The position numbers and the translations under genes are program-made. This document shows positions 24,301 through 36,798 of a stretch of DNA of 64,000 nucleotides, one piece after another. The DNA is from Pezizomycotina sp. ARF18 (lineage: Eukaryota > Ascomycota). The stretch is from contig AZLU01000104.1 of the NCBI GenBank assembly GCA_002224055.1, forward strand, positions 1 to 64,000, in the 5' to 3' direction. The notes beneath the pieces were generated by a model. The model was given only the letters and a program-made list of their open reading frames with translations, ran no database searches and had not been told where the DNA came from. Position 1 is the stretch's first letter. Each line of letters opens with the position of its first letter.

Positions 24301-26565
24301 AAATTAAAGCAGGCCGTCTCTTGCGTTTTGCTAATCTGAAGGTCCGCAGCTGTTTCTCCAATAGCAAGGCGTAAGATGGATGGCATCAAGGAAACTTCTC
24401 CCATATCTTCATTGTGGGGACACCTAATAGTCACAAATTTCCTCCTTCAAGGGCCATCAGCCTCCCGTTTTTCTTTATGGCGTCTCTAATGAAACAGCAA
24501 AACTGACCAGCAGTTATTATTAAACTTTACACCTAAGAACCTTTCATTCCGCAGTGCAGTCCCAGCTTAACCGGGTGATAGGACGCTAGACCCATGTTAG
24601 CTAGGCTATCGTGTAGTACCTAATCTCGCATCGAAGGAAATAAAAAAAAACCCCGTTAATCGTCCGCGGGAGAGCTAAGATGATAAGATGATAAGATTAA
24701 TGCTCGGTTTAGCGAATCGTATGCTTTTCTAGTAAGCCTAATCTACCCATAGAAGCTTCCATGTACCTAGATCTGTAGGAAGGACATAGAGAACCGCTGG
24801 GGCAGACATCCTTAGTGGCCAGGACATGAGAAACATCGTTAGTACTATATTGGAAACGGACAGCCCGAGGAAAAACGTAACGATGAAAGAATACAATGGT
24901 AGTATTTCAATCTGGTCGGTAAATCACGCCACGTCGGGGTACACTTACAAGGCAATCACTATGACTCCTTAAAAAACGTATTTCTAGTTATATGAGTGTG
25001 TGTTCCTATATTGAATGCAGGCCAAGATGCCCTCGACTCGAGCTTTTGGTTGAGACGACAATCCTAGCGGAAAGCTAAAAAAGGGTGTCCGGAAGCACCG
25101 GTGTATCCCATCCTAACCATGCCAGTTAGTAAACAGCAATAGTAATCATATCTATAGAGAAACCTGACTCACCGTTGGCGCTACCTAGCGAGAGTTTTCA
25201 AGCGGGTGAGAGAAAATTCTCGCTTCGTAGGAGCTCGAAACCAAAAATTTTTGTAGCAGAAATCTCAATATGCAACAAACGTGAACCGGTTATGCGTGTT
25301 GCATATAAGCGCCAGGCTTATAAAAAAGAAAAAAAAAAAAAGCGGAAACGTCCGACAGCAAGGATCAGCCTCATTCAGCCTTGAGATGACCGTAAGATTT
25401 CACAAGAACAAGGGCACTTCTAAGAAAACTCTCTTTAGGATGATACTTGCAACGGTAGTTGGAATATCATCCGTAGAGCATGCTGATTCTTTGCACTTGC
25501 AAATTTTTGTCGCGCGCGCCGTAAAACTGGTGTTTTTGCAAACACTGAACATCACACATTTTCTGCTAGTAAGGAAAATTGCTCGGCACTGCCACACGTA
25601 AGCATACAACCATCAATATTTCCCTGCAGGAAATTGGTGTAAAGTTCATTGAGAATTAAAAATTGCCTTGGGCTCACAGACACGGCTTGTTAAAAGCGGT
25701 AAATACAAAGAATATTCTGAAGATTCCACTGCTTCGTGATAGGTCGGGGAAGAGAGGATAGTGGGCACTCTTGCACTGCCGGACGGTATGATATTGCGGG
25801 GTTAAAAATGGAAAATAGTGGGGCCTCTTCGCTGTTTACCCTATCGCCGTCGGATTCCCGACACGGCCCCGCCTGTCAGAAAGGACCTCCAAGCGCTCTT
25901 TGGTCTGAGGCTTTGTAGGATTCGAAGGAAAAAGCCAAAAGGCCCGTGCGAAATACTCGAGGTTTACCAAGCTTGGTTATTCCGCCGTGTATGGTCACAA
26001 ACATCGCTACGAAAGACTAAAGATACCGTATCATGACATCGGCAAGAGGCCGCTTGCTTTATTTTGAGCCCCAATGTTCAAACAGCCTTGACGTATGTAT
26101 TATTGCGCGTTTTATTTCCTAAAAAAGCTTTGGCAATAAATGTAGAAACGGTGTTATCTTGATTGTTTGTCAATGCCATGCTTTCCGTTTTTCTCTAGGC
26201 GAAGCAAAATACTATCAAAGGACAAAAGTATGTGCAAATTTCCTATTTCATATACAAAACACCAGTTTTTGACACTATAATTCAATAACCACGCCACAGT
26301 TTCTAATAAAATCAAGTACTCCGTTTATATTTAATAAGATTTAGAAGATATGTTTATTTGAAGAATTTTTTAATAAGTATTCTTTGAATAGTAGTTATTT
26401 ATATTGTGCTTTTTTTTTTTTTACAAAATTTCAGTTTCGCTTAAAATATATGAGAAAATTATTTGAGAAAATAAAAAGTTTGTGTATACTTTGTCCGAGA
26501 TAGTAGTTTAATCTTTTATTCACGAAACTCGGATCTGTAACTGCAAATACGCAACGTTGCGGCTA

Positions 26566-26569
<4 letters not shown>

Positions 26570-26596
<27 letters not shown>

Positions 26597-26602
26597 AAAA
26601 AA
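26570..26602. repeat. T23A10 head-to-head homopolymers
   Basis: T23 passes directly into A10 without an intervening base. The perfect palindromic core can form a hairpin or cruciform, and is also a typical place for assembly error. Confidence 0.9.
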
Positions 26603-28643
26603 GAATTAATATAAAATTTATAAGCAAATAAAAATTGCAACACGAAATTCGAATTTTCTAAGCTTTAACAATAAGATTATTTTGTGTCCTTTTCTGCCTA
26701 AATTCTTAATCGATAAGTGTAGCTGTTTGGTCGGCGACATTCGCAAGCGAGCGACACGTTTTTTGGCCTCCTTCTCACCATGTGTCCTCCTTGAAAAGCA
26801 TTGATGATCTCCTGGCCAGGCAGCAATGGAACGAAAATATTCGCGTAAAAACGGCCTCCCCGTAGAATTATGTCCCAAAACTGTCGCAGAGTCCGAAACC
26901 ACTAACCTGGATTACCAAAGTTTGACGATTTTAAAAGTACTATTTTGTTTGAAGCCACTCGGTTATAAGCGACGAAAGGCAAAAATCCTTAAAATTTGTG
27001 TGGTTTAGAAATTTGTTCATATATTACTTATTCTTATTGGATCGGCTTTATCAGTCGGTCCATTGGGCCCTTAACGAATCGTGTACTTACAAAGCTATAG
27101 ATTTATTCTCATAGATTTTTGCTATAAATACTTCTTACTCGCGCTGTGAAGATAACACCTTTTTTTTTTTCCAATTCCCTCCGTTCGGTTCCAGCGATAT
27201 ACGTACGGAATTTAAATAAATAGACTTGAAACATGTTTTTAGTTAGAAGCGACAGGTTACAATATAACCATCGAAATTATTCCTCTTCCCTTGTGACATA
27301 TCTCGAAATATCATTATTATGACTTCGTTTAATTTTTTTACTAGCTTAAGAAGCCTTAGAGTATTCTTCATGTGAAGTTTGTAAAGAAATTCATCAGAAT
27401 CCAGACCACGGAATCTTGGTAAGCCCTAAGCATAATTATTCCGTAAGCTTTTTTTTTTTTTTTTTTCAAAATTACATTTACTGGTCAGACTTTTTTTGAG
27501 ATCAGGGTATATCCGGACTCAACGTGGAAGAAAAAACTACAAATAAATGCATGATCGTAAGACAATCCACTCTAAAAACTTAACTTCGATGTATTTAGGG
27601 CTATTGTTAGCCCGACGTCTCATACTCTCGGTAGAAGAACAAGTAGAAGCCAAATAGTAAAAGAAGAAATAATAGCGAAGGATATAGGGTTTTGCGATCA
27701 ATATTATTCGCAATCTTCGCGATAAGTGGTACTTTGTATATAGCAGGATGACACTTTTATTTATTTTTTCTGTTTTAAAGTCCTTCGAGAAGCAGTATAG
27801 AACGATTCCAAATTAAAGCATGAGTTTTAAAATTCACAACGAAAATCGCTATCCGAAGCTATATGGTCATAGTTTTGCATAGTAATCGAGCCAAAGTTCG
27901 AATCTGGGGATTTGGTTCGAGAAGAACAAAAATGGCGTGGGGGTCTTGGAATGGAAATATACTTTGTCATTAGACCGTTATTTTTACTTATTTTTATATA
28001 TATTGACAATTCCGTTATTATATCATACTATTACAGACTAGTATAAGGAGGTTACTCTAAAACCAATCGTGTGTATATTTTTTTATCGAAAAAAGATAAG
28101 TGCAACCGGCTACTCTTGTTAGAGAACGGAAGGAAGTAAAAGGCGGGTTTCATAATTTTAAAACTTTTGCTGTCCGTGTAATAATAATTACCAAGAAAAA
28201 ATAAAAGAAAGCCAAGATTATACACGCCGGCCGCGAAAAAAGGTCTCGGAGATCTCAAACAGTCAGCAATTACTTGTGAGTAAGCAAGCGTAAAGCATGA
28301 TCGTTTAACCTTAATAAGGAGATCTTAAGCTTAAGAGGGTTAAAGGGAGGGAAGAATCTAGAGAACCTTCCAAGAAGCGATCTAAAGCTGGAGTTCTGAA
28401 GCGGCTGTCTTTTTCCGCAATTTTCCGACTCCAAGGATCAGTGAGTCGTAATGCGTAGCGTAATACGTTACAGTCTCAACGCTATGGAGACTTTTTTAAA
28501 ATTTAAAAGGTGAAAGGATATACCCAACAACTAATTACTGCGCCAGAGCAGTCCAGGACTTTTTGTCCGCGCAGAGCCGACACATCGTCGCTTCCCTTGC
28601 GCGTTTTGGTAAAGTGGTGAAGCTAAGGAATTTTCAATTCCAA

Positions 28644-28666
28644 TTTTTTTTTTTAAAAAAAAAAAA
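28644..28666. repeat. T11A12 palindromic homopolymer
   Basis: T11 joins A12 directly, an almost perfect 22-base self-complementary block within spacer. Confidence 0.9.
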
Positions 28667-28936
28667 CTAGAATTACTTTGGGAAGGAACGATTTGTTAGT
28701 AAGGAGACTCAAATCTAGTCACTCATTATCATCAGCCCTTCTATCGATAAGTGAAATCGGAAACCGTCATTATTATCCTGCTCCGTCTACTATTGAAGAG
28801 GGAGTATATGCTCGTATACGAGGGAAGTAACGGTAGTGTTCGAGTAAACAAAATGTTCCAATATCACCTGCTCAGACTCGATACGCATTAGGGAGGTTCG
28901 TTAAGAAACCCTTCATCTCGTTTAAATTCCGACTAC

Positions 28937-28952
28937 GGGGGGGGGGGGGGGG
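28937..28952. repeat. G16 homopolymer
   Basis: Sixteen uninterrupted G bases, able to form a G-quadruplex. It is isolated in otherwise AT-rich spacer. Confidence 0.9.
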
Positions 28953-29481
28953 CTTCGAGGAAAAGAAAGAACAACTGCGGTTCTCGAAGGAAAGACTGGG
29001 GAGATGCTTCTGCCTAGTTATCCGAGAACAACGCGACAGCCCGGGTTAAAGAGAGAATGCGAATGGCTACAAAAGCCAAAAAGTAAAATAAAGTTTTTTT
29101 TAACATTTTATTACTTTTTTTTTTTTTTGTTTGAACGAAGTTTCCTTCCTGTTTTCTCCTCCTGCGCTACGGTCGGTACCGGTGTTAATTGTTTTCGACT
29201 TTCCTCGTCAGACTCGTCAACCGAGTAGTATGAAAAATACTTATATATCGAATAATATTGATCGATTTCAACGGGTTCTTCTGAAACTGGCGCAGTCTGG
29301 CGCAACTCTCTTGCCGTTAATGGCTAAAACGTTTTCTTGTCCTGCAAGGAACCGCCAAAATAGAAAAAACTGCGAGTAATTATAGAATCATTCTTTTTTG
29401 TTACTCTCAGAATACCACCAATCTGGTTTTCTCGAACGAGAAAAGACGGTAGTTGTCCCGACTCCCGACTTAATTGCACCC

Positions 29482-29510
<29 letters not shown>
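29482..29510. repeat. A29 homopolymer
   Basis: Twenty-nine uninterrupted A bases, one of the two longest runs in the window. Confidence 0.9.
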
Positions 29511-29514
<4 letters not shown>

Positions 29515-32500
29515 ACTTCGAGAAAAAATCTTTGAACGAGATCCGGCCCCGCCCGAAGCACGGGTGGAGTCTATCGGACACGTTCCTTTAATATTAATCT
29601 CGATAAAAAGGAAAAGGAAGAAAAAAGAAAAAAAAAAAGAAAAAGAACCCCGTGATGAGTCTCCCTCGTCAGTGGCTATGATTCAACTCACGATCGTGTC
29701 TTCTAGTTTATTGTCCGCGTTGTTATCAAATTCTATCGTAATGGTTTTTCTCCTTCCTGTGTTAGCCACCAGAGAGTTTTCCCTTTCAACAAAAGAATAT
29801 ACCCTCCAAAAGTAGTAAAGAATCCTGACTAGGAAAGTATTTGTCATATTCCCATGGTACTGCTCGTCCATCCCGGATAATTTATTTCGAGCATGCCTTT
29901 TTTTTTCAGCAGGGATTACCGGAAGGACAAGAACACAAGAGGAAAAAAAAAAACAAGCAAATTGAATACTAAGTAAAGAAAGTAGATAAAATCATTCCAT
30001 AATAAAGTGGAGGAAGACTGGAAGAGTAAAAAAAAGCATGAGAAGTGGAGACGTTGAGGCTTTTGGCCTCTAGGGTGACATCTGTTCCCAAGTGGACGAT
30101 TAACCGAAACGTAAAAGAGAAGGCAAAAGGGAAAAAAGGAACAAATGGCAAAGCCGCATACCGTTTTACCCCAGTTAAAGCAAATAAACAGGGTACCTTA
30201 CGGAGGGGAAGAACAAAAAATAGAAATATTTGTTCTTTTTGAATTTTCGTGCCTGGCCCGCTGTGGGCCTTTACCTACTTTTTGCCGGTGCCTGCGCCTG
30301 TTGCCTGTGTTTTGCGAATAGCAGTGCAATACGTAATACATGTTTAGTGGAGCCTGTTCGGCCTGTGTTAAAATTTTTGTGCCTGATCGCGGGGCGATGA
30401 TCTGATCTGGTGGGAAGATCAGGGCTTCCGGTATAAAAAAAGAAAAAGGCTTAGGGATCAGGTACGACAACATAAAAACCTACTCAAAAAAAGGCTCGCC
30501 TGACTGGTGAAGGTTGGTCTTTCCAAATCATCCTATTCTTGTCAGAATCCGAAATCAACGAGACATAAAATCTCGCAAGAAAAAATAAAATAAATAAAAT
30601 AAAAGTACGGAATCGAATTGAAGAAATGAGCACTAATACCCCGGTCGGTTTGTAATTATTCTTCAAGAAATTTGGCCTGGAGGAAGCGAAGCAGGATTGT
30701 AGAGACGAAACACAGAAGACCGTGGCCCTTGTTAGCCATGGCCAGAGGAAGGCAGGTTCCGGGCTCGAAATCTAACGAGAGTTGAAAAAAAAAAAAAACC
30801 CCCAAAGAATTGAGAAAGGAATGTGTAATCATTCGAAATTCATACGGGCGAGAAGACAAAGAGAAGGAGCAACCCTCGTGCCATGATCCTTGAGGTCCCA
30901 AATACCAAGAATCAAAATATTTGTCGCCCAATTTTTATTCTGTATCTTCAAATATTTTGTCGGCGTAAATGATGTACCGTAACTCTTCCAATCAACTCCT
31001 TAGGGTCCACAGCCATTCTCCATAATCGGAAGAATTATAAATAATGTCAGACTATGGAGATCCGGCCTCGTTCCAGGAGCGGGCGCCGATTGCGCCTCTC
31101 CCAGCGAGATCGCAATTTTCCCATTGTCCAAGAAGTTATGGGCGAGGTTGTTGATGTTATTTCTAAAATAGAAAAATAACAAGATAACGTTCTCCACTCC
31201 TGCGATGCCTGAGATCGTTCCGTTGTGGTTGCGTCCTTAAAAGAGATCACAATGACAGGATGATCGATGACGGAATTAGTCTTACCGTTTCTCCGATTTA
31301 ACTGCTGTGAAATAAAATCTCTCGGCCCTCTTTTTTTAAGGGTTTAGAATCAAACTGAGGGATAGCAGGAAGAAAAAAAAAAAAAAAAATAGGCTGTTCT
31401 CGCAGGCTAAAATTCAGAACCTGGGCCTGTTACTTCGACAGTCCTCCGGCTTCGCCACGCGCACGGGATTACTATCCTTTTTTTTTTTTTTTTGGTCTGG
31501 CGTGGAATCATATTGTCGGGTTAAGGAGGGTTCTTTGTCTCGTATGTACGTGAGCTATAATCCTATACCCTTTTTTAACCCCTTCTCATATCATGTGTTG
31601 ACTAGGATCTCAAAGACTAAATCCTCACTGTTTTTGAAGCTTGATATTTTTCTTTTGTAGTCGATCTCCACGAGTTGAAGGAAAGGATTGACAGAATTGG
31701 GAAGGAAACTAAGAAAAGTAAGAATACAAAATTGTCAGAGTAACACTAGCTAAGAGAACGTATCCCTGAAGCAATGGTAAAACAGCATCTTCCGAAAATG
31801 TATGGCATAGAATAATTAACAAAGGGACCATTCATACTTAATCTGAAAAATGAATAAATTAAATGATTGATTGTTATACAGAAATCGGAAGGTTCGATGC
31901 TTTCTTTAGAAAAAAAATGAGCACAACTCACCAAGGCCAGGGCTAGTCATAATTTTATTCACAACCGCGACCTATGAGCTTCCAGCTGGTTAAATTCCCC
32001 CGTTGGTTTCTGTAAGGGTAAAAAAAAAAAAAAAAAAAAAATGCTCCAGCAAACGGCAGATGCGGTTAAAGGTTAAACTCTCAAACGTTTTAAGCGCGCA
32101 GTGTCGAAAACGCATATGAAAAAATGTAAGAATATTTTACCGTAAGGAAAGCCACTGGCCCCTTGTAAAAAGCAGCCTAAAAACTGCGGGAAATAGGCAG
32201 GAAATGTCTGCGCGCTTCCAATGAAGGTATCATGATTCTTTGCTTGTGATCGAAGCTTTTGTTGTCTTAGACGCAGGGCAATACCTATCGATTGGGATGA
32301 GAGCTTGGGAGGTGAGAATATGGAGATACTAGTAGCGTTTGAACAGCCACGAAGTTTTCGGCTCCCGCCCGCCTCCAACTTCTAGAAAGGGGTCCTAAAT
32401 AGTAAAGACAAGTTCTAATTAGAAATTAATCCAAGCACTCGGATAAAAAGTTATACGGCAAAGAATAAGAGGGAAGAGCAAAAGTGTAAAAGGGCAAGTC

Positions 32501-33824
32501 GCTTCGGATAACAAAAAGTCTTATCGTGAGACTCATGAATTGATAAGGAAGAAAGAGAATCTTACCACGTTTAAACTAAATTTGTCTTTCCCTTCTATAT
32601 TCAGTTTTGATAATTCCATTTTCCTGAGCCCCCAGCGATTGAAGTAGCAAAGATAGCTTGCAGCTTGTCAGGTATGCTTGGCAACGGTGGAACAGTTGAG
32701 GCGGAGCTGCTTCGAAGCTTTCCCGCTGACACCTGACACTAGTACAAATCGCAAATAATATTTATTAGCACGCCCGGAGAAAAGCGTGTCGTATGTATAT
32801 TTTTCTTGACTCACGCAAATGAACGGCAATTGCTAAAGGCCCTCGTTAACAAAGAAAAAAAATGTTGATGTTCGGCGATTAATTGAAAAATTTGGAAAGT
32901 ATTCAACGTCGTTCCGACGTCGTATACCGTAACAGTAGAGTGCTCGGGCATAAGAGACGTTCAGAACGCTCAGCAGAAAGGATTTTTCATGTATCACCTA
33001 CCGAAGCGGGCCGTAATGGCTGTTAAAAGGCGCAGAATGCGAGTGCTTAGCTTACCCCATGTTCCATTTTTTTTTTTGTTCGTCTTCGTATTAATGCCTA
33101 AATGGTTTCGTGGGGAAATGCAGCCCCCGTTGAGGCATGAACTTACAAGCGCTTTTGTATGGATATGAAATAAACCCTTTAGAGCCTAAGCTATTTGTCC
33201 GTATCATTACAACCGTCATGATAAAACCCGTAGAACACCGCCACAGGGGAGAGTTTGTTCTAACATACCCGGTCCTGGAAGTTTCGCTTGCCCTTGAACC
33301 ACTTCGAGAAGAAAAACCCTCCAGTGCAAGCGTAAGCGGGGAAGTGGGAAGTCGAAGCCGCAATGAAAAGTCTTGGAATATAATAAACGCGTCGATCTTA
33401 TGTCCGACTGATGTCGTGCTCTAAACCTGCCAGACTTTAGATGCTTCCATTTTTTTTTCTTTTCTACATTTCTATAATTATAAATAACAGTGGGGATTAG
33501 AGCAGGGTTACAGACAAATTCGAGCAGGCATTTTACGTACTGCACGCGTAATAAGAACAAAAAGGCATACGTCGTTGGGCCCCCTTCTACATCCCTCTGG
33601 GGGTCGGCTGATCTTGGTAGGATTTGGCGGAACAATTTGGAAATATCTTTCAACGTACGATGTTCTCTAAATATGGTTCCCCACATTCTTGGGCATGAGA
33701 AGGAAGGTATATCAAGAGAAGAAAGAGATCAAGACAGGAAAGACTGGGCTCATGAAAAATGGAATCAAAAGGGGATCGGAATGAAAGAAAAGAATTTTTC
33801 GATATTGTGTAAGGCCAGAAAATT

Positions 33825-33852
33825 AAAAAAAAAAAAAAGGGGGGGGGGGGGG
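33825..33852. repeat. A14G14 homopurine junction
   Basis: Exactly fourteen A bases pass directly into fourteen G bases. The all-purine strand could form triplex or quadruplex structures. The long open frame through it reads only Lys then Gly and is not evidence of coding. Confidence 0.9.
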
Positions 33853-35321
33853 CCGATGGGTGATGGCCACTACTTTGTCCATCGCGGTGAGCGATCAAAA
33901 CACCACCCAATCATTAAACCAACCATCTACCCCGTGTATTTAATCATTCTGGGCTTGTGTCCTCCATTAAAACGTGGAAAAAAATTTTCTCACTGGCATC
34001 AGTAACGGAAATTAGAGGGCAAGCGTAACCGTTAAACATCCCACGCTGAAGCAGTTTGGACGAATCTTTTGTAAACCGGTAGACTTATGAACGAGGATTA
34101 CCCATGGAAGACTCAACGGATTAACCAGACATGTCTTCCTTAGTGAATAATTCTATAAGTAAACGGCCTAGTCACAGAATTTTCCTTTCGGTCTAGTTTG
34201 CTCTTTTTCCTCTTTATAAATGGGGACTTTTAGGCTTGCCTCGATCGTTAAAGACTATATAAGCAAAATACACATGATATCATATGATGCCTAAGCTAGC
34301 CGAGTTGAAATAAGGCATCTAGAGTTAATCTAGACTATTCTTGCAAGGAATATCTGATTTTTTTTTTTTTCACGTTATAGTGTGGAATTAGGAACCGCTA
34401 TTTATTTTTATAATCTAGGCAGGAAAAGCGTTATATACCGCATTATAAGATCTCGTTGAAGATCTCAGGAGAAAAGAACGCGGAACTAATAATTGAAATA
34501 TTCAAAGAAAATCGGACACGAAATCTGGCCGAATCCCTATTCATTTCTTCTATGATTGTTCTTAATATAGTAAAGGTCTACCTAGCACTTTTTACTAGGG
34601 AAAAGCCCAAAAATATGGACATCGTCTGTGAACTCGGCTAACATTGTTATAAGCGCTAGCGTGGAAAACTCCCAAAGTATGAATAACGTGTAAAGTACGA
34701 TCCTAAGTAACGAGAAAAAGACAGCGAAAGAGATTAAGGTTGATCACAAGGCAAGCATACTATGAAGGCGAAGAAATACATCGCAACCTGTCTGTGCGCT
34801 ACGCATCTTTGAGGCAGGTGCAACTGTTGACATACGTACGTTACCAAGATAATCTTTTGCTTTTCGACATTTCCTTGACACTTTTTTTTGACATTTTTTT
34901 TTTGGGGGGGGATATTTTTTGTATATTTTTTGACCTTTTTTTTTGGACTTTTACTAGTATTATTCTGAGATCGTTTCTCGAACATGGCGAAGTCGTTCTC
35001 TTGCTGAAACTGCGGACGTTACATACTATACTATTTATCTAGTGGAGAAAAAGAGTTCGCTACAAGGCTCTGTATTGACTTTTTTTTTGTATTAAGAATG
35101 CTATATACTCATCCTAATATGAAGAAGAGGATTTTTAAGAGAGGCGATTCGTTACAAGGAGATTCGTATCCGGAATAATAGAAAAGCTAAATACATTTAC
35201 TCGGGAAGAATAGCGCAAAACTTTTTCTTTCATGTTAACGTTATATATCGTGGAGAAAACTAGACGGGCAATACACAGCCCGCGTTTAAAAAGAGAGATA
35301 CCGGCGCTCTCTGTGCCAATT

Positions 35322-35339
35322 AAAAAAAAATTTTTTTTT
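35322..35339. repeat. A9T9 perfect palindrome
   Basis: Nine A bases directly followed by nine T bases, a perfect self-complementary block in spacer. Confidence 0.9.
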
Positions 35340-35903
35340 GTAAACCGTGAGTATAACCGATTTTCCAGCGGATTCATAAGAAACTGAAGGATTGGAAGAA
35401 AAAGTGTATCACCAGGATACGCTCGTCCTCAACTTTGGAAGCGGAACTTTCAACGATAGCTGCGAGAAGAAGACCGAATTTAACTTTTTTGTTAGTTGCA
35501 CGTTTTTTTTTTTTTTTTCAACAGTTTTTTCGATGGATGGTGAATAGGTGGAGAAGAAAGATTTTTTGGTTTTTAGATCTAAAAAGTAGACGCGATGTAT
35601 ACAAGATGGAAACATCATGAAGGAAATAAACGTAAGTATGTGTTATGAAATGAGGAAAAAAAGAAGAAAGCGGAGTATCCTGCACCAATGATAATATAAT
35701 AGACGTGAAAAGTAAATGCAAATGAACCCAAACACAAGAAGGAAAAAAAAATTGTAGACATGGCCTCGAATAGAAGAATAACGTAGCATAAATGCAAAAA
35801 ACAAACAAAAGGCAAAAGGCACTACTATATTTTCCATCCAAAACCGTAGGTACTGGTAAGTTGTTTCAAGAAACGCTGGAAGTGGTTAAAGCCGCTGCAA
35901 AGG

Positions 35904-35932
35904 AAAAAAAAAAAAAAAAAAAAAAAAAAAAA
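35904..35932. repeat. A29 homopolymer
   Basis: Twenty-nine uninterrupted A bases at the left end of a purine-rich stretch reaching about 36760. The Phe-rich minus-strand frame through it is an artefact of composition. Confidence 0.9.
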
Positions 35933-36394
35933 CAGGTACAATACAAAGGAAACTAAAGAAGAAGAAAAATTTTATGTGCGTTGCCAGTTTGTTTAAGGAT
36001 GCATGAATAGAATAGGGTAAAACCAGGCTGAATGTCCGTTTGATTGTCCCGTTTTGCCATTTGCTTTGAACATAAAAACAATCCAACAAATAGATAAAAG
36101 ACGGAAAAAAGACGGGCCAAAAAAAAAAAGGGAAACCGAAAAAAGCGACTTTTCTGTATAGTAGAAGCGACCGATACGAAAAAAAAAAAATAAAAAAAAA
36201 AAAACGAGACACCCAAAACACTCTTAAAACAATGATAAGAAAAATGGAAATCGAAAAAAGAGGAAAGATACAGGATCTTTTAAGAAAGGAATTAAGAATT
36301 AAAGAATACTTAAGTATCTCTATCAAAGGAAGAAAGAAAAACGTGAAAAATAAAGCCAAAAAATTGTATATCTTTTTTTTTTCCATGCTGCTAC

Positions 36395-36798
36395 TCAGAT
36401 AGCATACGCAAAAGGTAACGCCGCATCTAAATCCATGTCCATAGTAGAAACAAGACCCCACAGGAGTTTGCTTTTAACAATGCAGGTGAATGAAGGCAAT
36501 ACTACAGTTCAAAACGACAACACCGACAAGAGAAAAAAAGGGTAGAAAAAAAAACCAACCGTTAGTCAAAAGTTTTAAATAGAGAATATAATAATAAAAA
36601 AAGCTAACGGTTGAGGAACGGAAAGATGCGAAAAACTGCATAAATAGAGAAGAACAAAACATTAACTTGTGAAAGTGCTCAACGCAAATGACATAGTTAA
36701 CTTGAAAAATAAAAGTAATGAAAGAAAATAGAAGAGATGGAAGGAGAAAGGTGCGAAGAAAAAGAATGATCCTAAACCCTAATAAAGAAATTGCTCAC
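36395..36798 (-). other. Probable intron and uncertain last exon of the 36799 gene
   Basis: On the minus strand a donor GTGAGC follows the coding sequence at 36799 and the next 250 bases are CT-rich, with a CTAAC branch-like word, as in an intron. Acceptor candidates near 36507 and 36479 would each add a short exon in a different frame before stops near 36395-36440. I cannot choose between them, so the C-terminus is left open. Confidence 0.35.

Larger units (their letters stand above)
17335..36394. other. 19 kb gene-poor spacer
   Basis: No recognisable gene was found in about 19 kb. The longest single frames are 161 codons at 22572-23057 (+) and overlapping frames of 156-171 codons at 33216-34005 on both strands. 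This is near what chance gives in a sequence this long, and none reads like a known family. Long A, T, G and mixed homopolymers recur every one to two kb. A degenerate short repeat lies at 18160-18456. I saw no transposase, integrase or reverse-transcriptase motifs and no clear long terminal repeats, though diverged elements could be missed by eye. Confidence 0.5.

Noticed and set aside
33216-34005. Overlapping frames of 156 and 171 codons on opposite strands
   Set aside because: They start without ATG, cross the A14G14 run, and show no family character; chance and composition suffice.
35886-36461. 191-codon minus-strand frame rich in Phe and Leu, like a membrane protein
   Set aside because: It translates A-rich runs and purine tracts (poly-Phe from A29). 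The hydrophobicity comes from base composition, with no motif.
36770-36782. AAACCCTAA, similar to a telomere repeat
   Set aside because: A single copy with no array. A similar lone word occurs near 52290.
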